A stretch of DNA of 64,000 nt from Hyphomicrobium sp. (GCA_003987725.1 RXJH01000013.1:162421-226420); one strand, 5' to 3'. Positions 10,055-19,707 are shown, counted from the stretch's first letter. The notes: a model not told the origin generated them from the letters alone. A program made the numbers and translations.

Positions 10055-11167
10055 TCAAAGCAGTCGTAGTTGTTGTCCCCCATTTCCGGGCTTGATGAAG
10101 AGATCCTTCCGCAGCGAAACGCGCTCCTCGCCGAAGCCGAGCCGTTTCTTCGCGAGCCGGAAACGGAGCGCGATTTGGGTCGCGTAGGGCCCCCGGCCGC
10201 GCTGGCGAACGCCGAAATCAGCCGTGTAATCGCGGCCGCCGTGCATCGAACGGAGCAGCGAGATGACCTTGTCGGCGCGGTCCGGAAACTCCTCTCGAAG
10301 CCACTCGCGAAAGAGATCCTTGATCTCGAGCGGCAGCCTGAGCAGCACGTAGCCGGCTTCCCGCGCACCGGCGTCGCGCGCTGCTTCCAGGATCGGTTCG
10401 ATCTCGTGATCCGTCAGGCCCGGGACGATCGGCGCCACCATGACCGTCACCGGAATTCCGGCATCGGCGAGCCGCCGCACGGTATCGAGCCGCCTCGATG
10501 GCGTCGCGGCGCGCGGCTCCATTGCGCGCGCGACATGACGGTCGAGCGTCGTGATTGAAACCGCAACGCGCGCCAGATTCTTCGCCGCCATGGGCCCGAG
10601 AATGTCGATGTCGCGGGCGACGAGCGCCGACTTCGTAATGATGCCGAGCGGATGATTGGCCGTCGCCATGACTTCGAGGATCGAGCGCGTAATCCGGCGT
10701 TCCCGTTCGATCGGCTGGTAAGGATCGGTATTGCCACCGATCACAATCGTTTCGGGCTTGTAGCCGGGCTTCTTGAGTTCGCGCTCCAGCAGAGCCGCGG
10801 CGTTGGGCTTCGCATAGAGCTTGGTCTCGAAATCGAGGCCCGCAGAATGCCCGAGGTAGCAATGGGTCGGCCGCGCATAACAATAAATGCAGCCGTGCTC
10901 GCACCCTTTGTACGGATTTATCGAACTGTCGAATGAGACGTCGGGACTGTCGTTGTGCGAGATGATCGTCTTGCTGGTGTCTTCGAAAACCTCGGTCTTG
11001 AAAGCATCGAGATCGCCGAGCGTCTCCCAGCCGTCGTCGAATTCTTCATGAGCCTGCGCCTCGAAGCGCCCGGTCTTGTTCGAGCGCGCGCCCCGGCCAC
11101 GCCGCCGTTCGGAATCGACAACATCCGGCATCATCGGAAAGTCAGAACGGTCTCTGTCAGAAGCCAT
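10055..11167 (-). CDS. PA0069-type radical SAM protein (spore-photoproduct-lyase-like)
   Basis: This enzyme is predicted to bind a 4Fe-4S cluster through C-x3-C-x2-C in GCEHGCIYCYARPTH and to cleave S-adenosylmethionine. SINPYKGCEHGC, IGGNTDPYQPIE and the TIM-barrel pattern match the PA0069-like radical SAM family, which is related to spore photoproduct lyase; the substrate is not established. I take the ATG at 11167 (370 residues); a TTG at 11200 would extend it by 11 residues and neither has a strong ribosome site. It lies 32 bases upstream of rnhB on the same strand. Confidence 0.8.
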   Translation of the reverse strand: MASDRDRSDFPMMPDVVDSERRRGRGARSNKTGRFEAQAHEEFDDGWETLGDLDAFKTEVFEDTSKTIISHNDSPDVSFDSSINPYKGCEHGCIYCYARPTHCYLGHSAGLDFETKLYAKPNAAALLERELKKPGYKPETIVIGGNTDPYQPIERERRITRSILEVMATANHPLGIITKSALVARDIDILGPMAAKNLARVAVSITTLDRHVARAMEPRAATPSRRLDTVRRLADAGIPVTVMVAPIVPGLTDHEIEPILEAARDAGAREAGYVLLRLPLEIKDLFREWLREEFPDRADKVISLLRSMHGGRDYTADFGVRQRGRGPYATQIALRFRLAKKRLGFGEERVSLRKDLFIKPGNGGQQLRLL

Positions 11168-11317
11168 ATTCGGAGCGTGTTCTCGAAACTCGCCTCTCAA
11201 TAACAGCTTTTCAGGAACAAATAAAGAACAAACACAAGACGGAGCCGTTCCCGTTGGTTAACCCCCCGCGACTTGGCGCGCCTTGCCGCAGGGTCTCTGC
11301 CATGTCAGTTAAAGCGA

Positions 11318-12025
11318 ATGATCTCGGTAATCATTCCTGCGCGTAATGCTGAGCGCACGTTGGCAGCAACACTGTCTGCCCTCGTTCCCTCAGCCGTGGA
11401 CGGGCTTGTCAAACAGGTCATCGTCGTCGATGGCGGCTCCACCGACAGTACCGCAGAGGTCGCGGATCAGGCCGGCGCGGACGTCGTCGTCAGCACCCGG
11501 GAACGTGGCGGACAGCTTGCCCAAGGCGCCGCCATGGCACGCTTTCCTTGGCTTCTGTTTTTGCATCCCGGCACCGTTCTCGAAGAAGACTGGGACCGCA
11601 GCGCCATCGCCTTCATGCGCGGCGTCGATCTGGGTGAGCGTGCGCCGTCCGCTGGCGCTTTTACGTTCCGTCTCGACGACAAAGGCATCGCCCCGCGCGT
11701 GCTCGAGAGCCTCGTTCATCTGCGATGCAAAGTCCTGCGCGTCCCCTACGGCGATCAGGGCTTGCTGATCCCGCGCCAGCTCTTCGACGCGGTCGGCGGT
11801 TACAAAAATCTGCCGATCATGGAGGATATCGATCTGGCCCGGCGTCTCGGCCGCCGTCGCCTGACGATGCTGGATGCCAACGCCGTGACGTCGGCTGAGC
11901 AATACAAGCGCGAAGGCTATCTGCTGCATTCCATGCGCAGTCAGATTTGCCAGATGCTGTACGGTGTGGGCATGCCTATCGGCATGATCGCTCGCCTGCA
12001 CGGGAATATCGAAACGGCGCCTTGA
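11318..12025 (+). CDS. family 2 glycosyltransferase (TIGR04283-like)
   Basis: This is a GT-A fold enzyme of 235 residues. It opens with SVIIPARNAERTLAATLSAL, typical of GT2, followed by VDGGSTDST for the nucleotide-sugar Asp, and later MEDIDLARRL, a position where GT2 enzymes keep catalytic acidic residues. The size and the absence of membrane helices fit the small TIGR04283-like glycosyltransferases. Acceptor and sugar are unknown. The ATG at 11318 begins right at the fold; the earlier in-frame ATG at 11273 adds only a non-conserved lead. Confidence 0.8.
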   Translation: MISVIIPARNAERTLAATLSALVPSAVDGLVKQVIVVDGGSTDSTAEVADQAGADVVVSTRERGGQLAQGAAMARFPWLLFLHPGTVLEEDWDRSAIAFMRGVDLGERAPSAGAFTFRLDDKGIAPRVLESLVHLRCKVLRVPYGDQGLLIPRQLFDAVGGYKNLPIMEDIDLARRLGRRRLTMLDANAVTSAEQYKREGYLLHSMRSQICQMLYGVGMPIGMIARLHGNIETAP

Positions 12026-12049
12026 AGCGCGGCTTTCGAACTCCCGCGA

Positions 12050-12592
12050 TCAGCCCGCCTTACGATGCTCCTCGAGACGGGGCATGATCTCGACGAAATT
12101 GCAGGGCCGATGGCGGGCATCGAGCTGGAACTTCAAAATTCCATCCCACGCATCGCGGCACGCGCCCGTCGATCCGGGCAGGCAGAAAATAAACGTCCCG
12201 TGCGAAACGCCTCCGCAGGCGCGCGATTGAACGGTCGAGGTTCCGACCTTCTGAAACGACAGCATGTGAAAGAGGATCGCAAAGCCCTCGATCTCTTTTT
12301 CGAAGAGCGGTTTCACAGCCTCCGGCGTCACATCGCGGCCGGTAAACCCGGTGCCGCCCGTAGTGATCACGCAATCGACCGAGGGATCGTCGATCCAGCC
12401 TTGGACAATGCTCCGGATGAGGGGCGTGTCGTCCTTCACGAGCTTGCGGCCAGCAAGAACATGCCCGGCCTCGCCGATGGCGCGTTCAAGATAATCGCCT
12501 GATGTATCTTCAGCGATAGTTCGTGAATCGGACATCGTCAGGATGGCAATCCTGACAGGGACGAAAGTGCGCTCGGAATCAATGCCCGCCAT
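12050..12592 (-). CDS. moaB: molybdenum cofactor biosynthesis protein MoaB
   Basis: This 180-residue MoaB/MogA-type protein acts in molybdopterin adenylylation during Moco synthesis. The fold is seen in RIAILTMSDSRTIAEDTSG at the N-terminus, VITTGGTGFTGRDVTPEA (the GTGxxxRD nucleotide/pterin motif) in the middle and FCLPGSTGACRDAWDGIL near the end. No other Moco genes are in the window. It follows the uracil-DNA glycosylase gene by 18 bases on the same strand, so the two may be co-transcribed. Confidence 0.93.
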   Translation of the reverse strand: MAGIDSERTFVPVRIAILTMSDSRTIAEDTSGDYLERAIGEAGHVLAGRKLVKDDTPLIRSIVQGWIDDPSVDCVITTGGTGFTGRDVTPEAVKPLFEKEIEGFAILFHMLSFQKVGTSTVQSRACGGVSHGTFIFCLPGSTGACRDAWDGILKFQLDARHRPCNFVEIMPRLEEHRKAG

Positions 12593-12610
12593 GACGGTCC
12601 TCGTGAGAGT

Positions 12611-13489
12611 CTAAAGCTTCGCTCGTATCTGCAGCAAGTCCATCCACGCGAGCTGTTTCGCGGCCGGCGTGCGGAGCAAATAGGCGGGATGCAGCGTCGC
12701 GATCGCCGGTATCTTGCGGTCTCCGGCGGTGATCTCCCGCCATTTGCCTCTGAGCCGCATGATGCCCTCGGTGACGCCCAGAATTTCCTTGGCGGCCGAG
12801 CCGCCGACCGCGACGACGATCTTCGGAGAAACAAGTTCGATCTGCCGTTCGAGGAAGGGGCGGCACGCGAGGGTTTCCTGCGGCGTCGGCGTGCGATTGC
12901 CGGGCGGCCGCCAATAGACAACGTTGGTGATGTGAACGTCGGCCTCCGTCAGTCCGATCGCGGCCAGCATTTTGTCGAGCAACTGCCCGCCTCTTCCGAC
13001 GAACGGTTTCCCGGCGAGATCCTCGTCGCGGCCGGGCGCTTCGCCGATGATCATCAGGTCGCTCGCCGGCGCACCGCGGTAAAAGCAAAGCTTTGTCGCG
13101 GTCGCCTTCAGCCCGCAGCCGTCGAAGGTCTGCAGCGCCGCCTCGAGCTCCTGAAGCGTGTTCGCCGCTCGTGCAATGCGCCGCGCACCGGTCTCGGCCT
13201 CACTTGCGCCAAGCGGCGTGACGGCGCGAGGCCTGCCGGTGTCGGACGCCCCCAGGGGGTCGGCGGGTCTGGAACGAAGGGTTGATTGCCTGGGATCGGC
13301 GCGGACGGCATCGGACGAAGCCTTGGCCCCCAATGCCGGATCGCCGCGCTCCGGCCACGCGAAAGCCGCCCCCGGCGCTTCGTTCCCGCGCGAAAGCCAG
13401 TCATGCGCTGTATCGTCAACAGCGGCATCCACGCCCATGGCCTGCAACCAATTGAGCAGCGAAAGCATTTGATCCTGGGCGTTCGACAT
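12611..13489 (-). CDS. uracil-DNA glycosylase, iron-sulfur family 4 type
   Basis: The protein excises uracil from DNA. Its C-terminal 200 residues contain the family motif GEAPGRDED, then GKPFVGRGGQLLDKML, TNVVYWRPPGNRTPT and the late HPAYLLR. Cysteines flanking the first motif (GCGLKATATKLC) and ACRPFL fit the 4Fe-4S ligands of family 4/5 enzymes. The N-terminal 100 residues are Ala/Arg/Pro-rich and variable, a common extension in Alphaproteobacteria. I chose the ATG at 13489 (292 residues) because upstream residues look non-coding. It probably shares a transcript with moaB. Confidence 0.88.
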   Translation of the reverse strand: MSNAQDQMLSLLNWLQAMGVDAAVDDTAHDWLSRGNEAPGAAFAWPERGDPALGAKASSDAVRADPRQSTLRSRPADPLGASDTGRPRAVTPLGASEAETGARRIARAANTLQELEAALQTFDGCGLKATATKLCFYRGAPASDLMIIGEAPGRDEDLAGKPFVGRGGQLLDKMLAAIGLTEADVHITNVVYWRPPGNRTPTPQETLACRPFLERQIELVSPKIVVAVGGSAAKEILGVTEGIMRLRGKWREITAGDRKIPAIATLHPAYLLRTPAAKQLAWMDLLQIRAKL

Positions 13490-13659
13490 CACCATCGGGT
13501 CACGAGAATAGAGGGGCGGCCACACAATTGCACGCGGCTGCACGCCGCTACCGGACCTCACGAATGGGCATCTGCCGTGCATACCGGTCAGCTTGACGGC
13601 TGCGACGCTGAGACCTAATCGAGCATAAATGGCTTTCTAGCAATCAAATCGAGGTGAAA

Positions 13660-15342
13660 ATGTCCGCTGACGAGGCCGAGCTGCCGCCGCGCGAGGCTAT
13701 GGATTTCGACGTCGTCATCGTCGGTGCCGGCCCCGCAGGGCTCTCAGCTGCCATACGATTGAAGCAGAAAGCCGCAGCGGCAGGCTCCGACATCTCCGTC
13801 GTCGTCGTCGAAAAGGGCTCCGAGGTCGGCGCCCACATTCTTTCCGGCGCCGTCATCGATCCCATCGGCATCAATCGCCTCTTCCCCGATTGGAAAGAGC
13901 GCGGCGCCCCGATCGAAACAGAGGTGACCGAAGACGTCTTTCGCGTGCTGGGCCCTGAAGGCGATATCCGCCTGCCGAACTGGCCGATGCCGCCACTCAT
14001 GAAGAACCACGGCAACTACATCGTAAGCCTTGGTTCAGTCTGCCGCTGGCTCGGCGAACAGGCGGCGGAACTCGGCGTCGAAATCTATCCCGGCTTCGCC
14101 GCGAGCGAAGTCCTCTATGATGAGAATGGCGCGGTTGCCGGTATCGCCACCGGCGACATGGGTGTCGGTCGCGACGGCGCCCCATCCGACAATTTCGTGC
14201 GCGGCATGGAACTGCGCGCCAAGTACACGCTGGTTGCCGAAGGTGCTCGCGGCTCCCTCTCAAAAGTTTTGATCCGCAAGTTCGATCTGGCGAAGGGCCA
14301 CGAGCCGCAGAAGTACGGAATCGGCTTGAAAGAGCTTTGGCAGGTGGCGCCGGAGAAGCATCGGCCCGGATCCGTGCAGCACACGTTCGGTTGGCCGCTC
14401 GATAGCCGCACCGGCGGTGGTTCGTTCCTCTACCATTACGGAGACAATCTCGTTTCCGTCGGCTTCGTCGTGCACTTGAACTATAAGAATCCCTACATCT
14501 CGCCCTACGAGGAATTCCAACGCTTCAAGACACATCCGGCCATTCGCGATGTGTTCGAAGGCGGCAAGCGCATCGGCTACGGCGCTCGCGCCATCACCGA
14601 AGGCGGCTGGCAGTCGATGCCTGACCTTGTGTTCCCCGGCGGGGCCTTGCTCGGCTGTGCGGCCGGCATGGTGAACTTGCCGCGCATCAAAGGCAGTCAT
14701 AACGCCATTCTTTCGGGCATTGCGGCCGCCGATGCGGTCGCGGGCGCGCTCGCTGCAGGCCGCGCACACGACAAGCTCGAAGATTATGAGAAATCCGTTC
14801 GCACGGGCGACATCGGACGCGACCTGAAAAAGGTGCGCAACATGAAGCCGCTCTGGTCGCGTTTCGGAACGGTCCTCGGCGTCGCGCTGGGCGGCATCGA
14901 TCTTTGGCTCAACACCATTATTTCCGGCATCGGCCTCGGCTTCACTCTGAAGCACGGCAACACGGACGCAGCCGCGACCGGGCTCGCGGCAAACTACAAG
15001 CCGATTGCGTACCCGAAACCCGACGGCAAGCTGACATTCGACAGGCTGACGAACGTCTCCTTCTCAGGGACCAATCACGAAGAGAATCAGCCCGTACATT
15101 TGAAGTTACTTGACCCTGCGGTTCCGATTGCGATCAATTTGCCCGAGTATGCAGAACCGGCGCAGCGCTATTGCCCGGCCGCGGTCTATGAGGTCGTGAC
15201 GGACGAGGTCGGTCAGCCGAAATTCCAGATCAACGCGCAAAACTGCGTCCACTGTAAAACGTGCGATATCAAAGATCCGAGCCAAAATATCGTCTGGACC
15301 TGCCCTGAAGGCGGAGGCGGGCCCAATTACGCCGGAATGTAA
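13660..15342 (+). CDS. electron transfer flavoprotein-ubiquinone oxidoreductase (ETF-QO)
   Basis: ETF-QO passes electrons from reduced ETF (from acyl-CoA, dimethylglycine or sarcosine dehydrogenases) to ubiquinone at the inner membrane. The FAD motif VIVGAGPAGLSAAIRL lies near the N-terminus. The ubiquinone/membrane region is central, and the 4Fe-4S ferredoxin-like end has Cys in NCVHCKTCDIKDP and WTCPEGGGGPNY. Length (560) matches the family. The ATG at 13660 follows a GAGGTG ribosome site; the GTG at 13654 overlaps that site, so I rejected it. Confidence 0.96.
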   Translation: MSADEAELPPREAMDFDVVIVGAGPAGLSAAIRLKQKAAAAGSDISVVVVEKGSEVGAHILSGAVIDPIGINRLFPDWKERGAPIETEVTEDVFRVLGPEGDIRLPNWPMPPLMKNHGNYIVSLGSVCRWLGEQAAELGVEIYPGFAASEVLYDENGAVAGIATGDMGVGRDGAPSDNFVRGMELRAKYTLVAEGARGSLSKVLIRKFDLAKGHEPQKYGIGLKELWQVAPEKHRPGSVQHTFGWPLDSRTGGGSFLYHYGDNLVSVGFVVHLNYKNPYISPYEEFQRFKTHPAIRDVFEGGKRIGYGARAITEGGWQSMPDLVFPGGALLGCAAGMVNLPRIKGSHNAILSGIAAADAVAGALAAGRAHDKLEDYEKSVRTGDIGRDLKKVRNMKPLWSRFGTVLGVALGGIDLWLNTIISGIGLGFTLKHGNTDAAATGLAANYKPIAYPKPDGKLTFDRLTNVSFSGTNHEENQPVHLKLLDPAVPIAINLPEYAEPAQRYCPAAVYEVVTDEVGQPKFQINAQNCVHCKTCDIKDPSQNIVWTCPEGGGGPNYAGM

Positions 15343-15353
15343 AGCTCAAAGGC

Positions 15354-15376
15354 CTGGAGGGAATGTCTCCCTCCAG
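15354..15376 (+). terminator. hairpin downstream of ETF-QO
   Basis: CTGGAGGGA (15354-15362) pairs perfectly with TCCCTCCAG (15368-15376) around a 5-base loop, 11 bases past the ETF-QO stop. No T-run follows, so it may stabilise the 3' end or act as a weak terminator. Confidence 0.45.
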
Positions 15377-15577
15377 TGCGTTCAGCAATATAACCGCCCA
15401 GGAAAATGGCCTAGACCATTGCCGATTTTCGTGCGGTTACGTGTTTGCCATGGCCATAACGGTTAGCAATTTCGGCTCCTTTCCCATTTTTCATGTGAAG
15501 CGTGTCGCCAAGCGCGTCGTATCTTTGCTAGGCTTGGGTCCTCAGGAATCAGATTGCCTACCGGCAGCAAAGGAAAA

Positions 15578-17404
15578 ATGTCGATGCGGGGACCCCTCGG
15601 GCGTGTGCTGAGTGTAGGCCTTGGTGCTATCGCGATGACGATCGCCGGGTTTTTCAGCGAGGCTCCGGCCCGGTCACAAGACCAGGACCTTGCCCAGGAC
15701 GAGACGTCGACATCGGTGCTCGGCAATTATCTGGCCGGCCGTTTCGCACGCGCGGCGCAGGACACGCAGGAGGCCGCGGGCTTCTACGGCAAGGCCCTCG
15801 AACGCGATCCGACGAATGAAGTTCTGCTCGAGCAGGCCTTCCAGATGGAGACGATGTCGGGCAACTGGCCGAAGGCCATTCCCCTCGCCGAACAGTTGGC
15901 GGCGGCGCGCCAGTCGCATCGCATGTCTCAGTTCCTTTTGGGCGTGACCGCCTTCAAGGGCAACAACTACGCGAAAGCCGAAGAGCACTTCACGGCGGCA
16001 TCGGAAAATCCCATAGGTGAGCTGACGAGCGCGATCGCGATTGGCTGGACGCGTCTTGCGGCCGGCGATGCCGACGGGGCGCTCAAGGCCCTCGATATGC
16101 CGAAGCAGCCCGACTGGGCGCAGTTCTACCTGCGCTATCACAAGGCATTGATTGCCGACCTCGCCGGGCGCAAGGCCGACGCGCGCGCGGCCTACGAGAA
16201 GGTTTTCAAGCAGGATAGCCGCACGCTCCGCACATCGCTTGCCTACGCGCAGTCCGCCGCCCACTACGGAGACTTCAAGACGGCACGTCAGGTGGTCAAG
16301 GAGCAGCTGGCCAAAACTCAGGGCGACCCACATCCGCTTGCGAAAGAGATGCTCGACATCATCAATCGCAAAGAGAAGCCGCCTCTCCTGATCTCCAACC
16401 CAACCGACGGCTTGGCTGAAGTGTTCTATGGCCTCGGCGAGGCCCTTGCCGGGGAAGGCGGCGTCAGCCTCGGAACGATTTACTTGCAGCTCGCTCTCGA
16501 CGCGAAGCCCGATCACGCCTTTGCGCTTGCGGCACTCGCCAATGCTCAGGAGGCCGTGAAACGGTATAGCGACGCCATTGCGACCTATGACAAGATTCCG
16601 CAAGGGACGCCCTTGCAGAGCGCAATCGACATTCGCAAGGCCTTCGACCTGAACTCGCTCGATAAGGCCGACGAAGCGAAGGCAATCCTCACGAAGCTCA
16701 TCGAAGAAGACCCCAAGGACGTCCGTCCGCTCGAGGCGCTCGGCAACATCATGAGAGCGCGCAAGGATTATGCTGGCGCCGTGACGTACTTTACGAAGGC
16801 CCTTGCAGTCCTCAACAAGAACGATCCGCGCAACTGGGGTTACTACTATGCTCGCGGTACGTCGTATGAGCGGCTGAAGAATTGGCCCGCCGCCGAAGCG
16901 GACCTGAAGCGTGCGCTTGCGCTCGCTCCCGATCAGCCGCTGGTTTTGAATTATCTCGGCTACTCCTGGGTCGATCAGGGCAAGAACCTTAAGGAAGGAA
17001 CGCGCCTGATCGAGAAGGCCGTGCAGCTGAAGCCGGATGATGGTTACATCGTCGATAGCCTTGGATGGGCCCACTACAAGCAGGGCAACTTCAAGGAGGC
17101 GGTTCGCTTTCTCGAACGCGCCGTCGAGATCAAGCCCGAAGATCCGACTTTGAATGATCATTTGGGTGACGCGTTCTGGAAGGTCGGCCGCGAACGCGAG
17201 GCACGCTTCCAGTGGAGCCAGGCTCTTTCCCTCGACCCGGAGCCCCAGGACGTCGATAAGATCAAGGCCAAGCTCGAACGCGGCCTCGACGCGAAGGGCG
17301 AAGCCAAAAACGCCGAGAAGACGCGGCAGGTCCAAAGGGACGAAGCCTCGCGCAAGCGCAGCGAAAATAAAGCCGGATCGCCTTCGAGCAGGGCGGTTGA
17401 GTAA
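15578..17404 (+). CDS. periplasmic tetratricopeptide repeat protein
   Basis: The 608-residue protein starts with a signal peptide (hydrophobic run about 8-25, cleavage near PARSQDQ) and continues as an array of TPR helices. Recognisable repeats include YGKALERDPTNEVLLEQAF, the stretch around DLKRALALAPDQPLVLNYLGY and RFLERAVEIKPEDPTLNDHLG. The tail is Lys/Arg/Glu-rich. TPR arrays scaffold protein complexes, and the partner here is unknown. The ATG at 15578 has an AAAGGA ribosome site; an upstream TTG at 15554 does not. A strong terminator follows, so it ends its transcription unit. Confidence 0.85.
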   Translation: MSMRGPLGRVLSVGLGAIAMTIAGFFSEAPARSQDQDLAQDETSTSVLGNYLAGRFARAAQDTQEAAGFYGKALERDPTNEVLLEQAFQMETMSGNWPKAIPLAEQLAAARQSHRMSQFLLGVTAFKGNNYAKAEEHFTAASENPIGELTSAIAIGWTRLAAGDADGALKALDMPKQPDWAQFYLRYHKALIADLAGRKADARAAYEKVFKQDSRTLRTSLAYAQSAAHYGDFKTARQVVKEQLAKTQGDPHPLAKEMLDIINRKEKPPLLISNPTDGLAEVFYGLGEALAGEGGVSLGTIYLQLALDAKPDHAFALAALANAQEAVKRYSDAIATYDKIPQGTPLQSAIDIRKAFDLNSLDKADEAKAILTKLIEEDPKDVRPLEALGNIMRARKDYAGAVTYFTKALAVLNKNDPRNWGYYYARGTSYERLKNWPAAEADLKRALALAPDQPLVLNYLGYSWVDQGKNLKEGTRLIEKAVQLKPDDGYIVDSLGWAHYKQGNFKEAVRFLERAVEIKPEDPTLNDHLGDAFWKVGREREARFQWSQALSLDPEPQDVDKIKAKLERGLDAKGEAKNAEKTRQVQRDEASRKRSENKAGSPSSRAVE

Positions 17405-17430
17405 TTTTCTCCAAAGCCGGATAACATCCA

Positions 17431-17456
17431 ACGGGCGCCATTAGGCGCCCGTTTTT
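17431..17456 (+). terminator. Rho-independent terminator after the TPR gene
   Basis: The perfect 9-bp stem ACGGGCGCC/GGCGCCCGT (17431-17439 and 17444-17452) with loop ATTA is followed by a run of T (17452-17456). It lies 27 bases past the TPR stop and just before ispE. Confidence 0.9.
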
Positions 17457-17473
17457 CATGCCACTGAGAACAC

Positions 17474-18343
17474 ATGCCCCCGATGCAGGAATTCGCTTCC
17501 GCCAAGATTAATCTAACACTTGAAATTCTCGGCCGCCGGAGCGACGGCTATCACGAGCTCCGGAGCCTCGTGGCATTCGCGCAAGACGTCGGCGACCGCT
17601 TGACGATGACCAGCAACGTGCCTGCCTTGACGAAAGTCGAAGGTCCATTCGCAAACGCTCTCGGCCACGCCAATCTCGTCGACGCCACTGTCGAGACGCT
17701 GACGCGCATTCTACCCAATGTCATTCTTGAAGGTCTGACGCTCGAAAAAAATCTGCCCGTCGCCGCTGGCATTGGTGGCGGATCGGCTGACGCGGCAGCA
17801 GCGCTTAGGCTTCTTAGCGCGGCCCATCCGGAAATCGCCGGGCTCGATTTACCCAAGATCGCGCGCACCCTCGGCGCCGACGTTCCAATTTGCCTGCACA
17901 GCCGAAGCGCCATCATGACGGGCATCGGCGAGGAAATTCACGACCTCGACCTGCCCGGAGAGATCTTTGCGATCCTCGCAAATCCGCTCATCGATGTGCC
18001 GTCTAACAAGACGGCGGAAGTTTTCCGTCTCCTCGCCGCCCCACCGTTGCCCGCGGACGTGAAAGCCGAAAAGCCGCCGCTGCTGTCGTCGTTCGGCGAG
18101 GTGATCAGGTACGCCGCAACGCGCGGCAATGCGCTCGAGACGCCTGCTCGCCAGCTTTTCCCGCAAATCGGAGTGATGCTGTCTGAACTCGCGAAGCTGC
18201 CGCGGTGCCGCCTCGCGCAGCTCTCAGGCGCGGGGCCGACTTGCTTCGCCCTCTTCGATACGCAACAGGCCGCGGCGAACGGCGTCCGAATTCTCAAAGC
18301 CATCCAGCCGGGCTGGTGGGTCGCCGCGACGCGCTTGATCTGA
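17474..18343 (+). CDS. ispE: 4-diphosphocytidyl-2-C-methyl-D-erythritol kinase
   Basis: IspE phosphorylates CDP-methylerythritol in the non-mevalonate isoprenoid pathway. It belongs to the GHMP kinases: N-terminal AKINLTLEILGRRSDGYHEL, the phosphate-binding loop PVAAGIGGGSADAAAAL and the C-terminal LSGAGPTCFALF are all present. Length (289) is normal. The start could be the ATG at 17474 or 17483; both lack a clear ribosome site. It converges on a polyprenyl diphosphate synthase gene (13-base gap) that uses the isoprenoid units this pathway makes. Confidence 0.95.
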   Translation: MPPMQEFASAKINLTLEILGRRSDGYHELRSLVAFAQDVGDRLTMTSNVPALTKVEGPFANALGHANLVDATVETLTRILPNVILEGLTLEKNLPVAAGIGGGSADAAAALRLLSAAHPEIAGLDLPKIARTLGADVPICLHSRSAIMTGIGEEIHDLDLPGEIFAILANPLIDVPSNKTAEVFRLLAAPPLPADVKAEKPPLLSSFGEVIRYAATRGNALETPARQLFPQIGVMLSELAKLPRCRLAQLSGAGPTCFALFDTQQAAANGVRILKAIQPGWWVAATRLI

Positions 18344-18356
18344 ACTCGACGGCTCG

Positions 18357-19385
18357 TCAGTGAGTCCGGCTGATGCAGAAGCCGATGACCTGCTCGAGCG
18401 CATCCTTCTCGCGGCTCTCGGGGAAGATTGCCAGCGCATCACGCGCGATGGCCCCATAGGAGCGCGCCCGCTCGAACGTGGCTTCGATCGCCTTGTGCCT
18501 TCGCATCAGGCCTACCGCGTGCTCGAGATCACCCTCCGCGATTTCGCCCTCGGCGATGGTGCGGTTCCAGAACTGCCGCTCGTCATTCGTGCCGCGCCGG
18601 AACGAGAGAATGACCGGTAGTGTGATCTTGCCCTCGCGGAAATCGTCGCCGACGGACTTGCCGAGGCTTCTGCTGTCGCCGGCGTAGTCGAGCGCGTCAT
18701 CGACGAGCTGAAACGCGAGACCGAGATTCTTGCCATAGGAGCGAAGAGCTGCTTGCTCTTCCACCGGCCGCTGCGCGAGCGCGGCACCGGATTCAGCCGC
18801 GGCGGAAAACAGAGCCGCGGTCTTGGAATTGATGATCGAAAGGTAATCGTCTTCGGTTGTCGACGTATTCTTGGCGGCGGCGAGCTGCATGACCTCGCCT
18901 TCCGCGATCGTTGCCGCCGCATTCGACATGATGCGGAGAACGGTCAGCGATCCGACGTCGACGAACATCTTGAAGGCTTGGCCGAGAAGAAAATCGCCGA
19001 CCAGCACGCTCGCCTGATTGCCCCAGATCATGCGCGCCGTCTTCCGCCCGCGCCGCGTCGCGCTCTCGTCGACGACATCGTCGTGTAGCAAGGTCGCCGT
19101 ATGCATGAATTCGACGGCGGATGCGGTGCGAATGTGTCCGTTGCCGCCATATCCGCAGAGCTTCGCGGACGCCAGCGCCAGCATTGGCCTGAGACGTTTG
19201 CCGCCGCTATCGATAAGGTGATGGGCAAGCTCGGGGATCATATCGACATCCGATACGGCTTTGTCGAGAATGATCCGGTTTATGGCCTCGAGATCATCCG
19301 ATACGAGATCGAGAAGCGGCTGTAGCTTCTGCCCCGTCTCGCGAACGTCTTCGAGTGGAATCACGCGACCCAAGTTGGCCCCCAA
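18357..19385 (-). CDS. ispB: long-chain all-trans polyprenyl diphosphate synthase (octaprenyl/decaprenyl type)
   Basis: This enzyme elongates farnesyl diphosphate with isopentenyl diphosphate to make the ubiquinone side chain. Both Asp-rich motifs are visible: LLHDDVVDESATRRG (first) and LVDDALDYAGD (second), with GGKRLRP near the N-terminus. The small residues before the first motif fit a long-chain product, and decaprenyl is likely in this order. Length (342) is normal. It is divergent from the DUF2007/TrmN6 pair (88-base gap) and convergent with ispE. Confidence 0.92.
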   Translation of the reverse strand: MGANLGRVIPLEDVRETGQKLQPLLDLVSDDLEAINRIILDKAVSDVDMIPELAHHLIDSGGKRLRPMLALASAKLCGYGGNGHIRTASAVEFMHTATLLHDDVVDESATRRGRKTARMIWGNQASVLVGDFLLGQAFKMFVDVGSLTVLRIMSNAAATIAEGEVMQLAAAKNTSTTEDDYLSIINSKTAALFSAAAESGAALAQRPVEEQAALRSYGKNLGLAFQLVDDALDYAGDSRSLGKSVGDDFREGKITLPVILSFRRGTNDERQFWNRTIAEGEIAEGDLEHAVGLMRRHKAIEATFERARSYGAIARDALAIFPESREKDALEQVIGFCISRTH

Positions 19386-19473
19386 TTTTTACACGACACT
19401 AACATAGGTAATCGCCTCCAGGCCGTCACCCAGCCTTCACCGGCCCGCTTCGATTAATAGTTTAGGATTTGCC

Positions 19474-19707
19474 ATGCGCGAGTTGATTGTGACGAATGAC
19501 CCCGTCCTCATCAGTTACGCGGAAGCGCTGCTGAAGGACCAAGGCATCGAGGCGGTGGTATTTGATCGAAATATTAGTCTTATGGAAGGGTCAATCGGCG
19601 CTTTCCCGCGGCGTCTTGTCGTTCCTGGCGAACTATGGCCAAAGGCAGCCGAGATCCTGAAGCACGCTGGACTGGGCGATTGGGTGGCCGGAAATGCAAG
19701 TAAGTGA
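19474..19707 (+). CDS. DUF2007 domain protein
   Basis: This 77-residue protein matches the DUF2007 signal-transducing-like fold: it starts with RELIVTNDPVLISYAEALLKDQGIEA, continues with a central VFDRNISLMEG, and ends with RRLVVPGELWPKAAEIL. Biochemical function is unknown. Its 3' end overlaps the next gene by 14 bases, so the two are translationally linked. It is divergent from the polyprenyl synthase gene. Confidence 0.85.
   Translation: MRELIVTNDPVLISYAEALLKDQGIEAVVFDRNISLMEGSIGAFPRRLVVPGELWPKAAEILKHAGLGDWVAGNASK

Noticed and set aside
15363..15611. 82-residue plus-strand frame before the TPR gene
   Set aside because: It starts inside the ETF-QO hairpin, has no ribosome site and overlaps the TPR start.
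15674..17431. 585-residue minus-strand open frame
   Set aside because: It is antisense to the TPR gene, which has a signal peptide, a ribosome site and a terminator.
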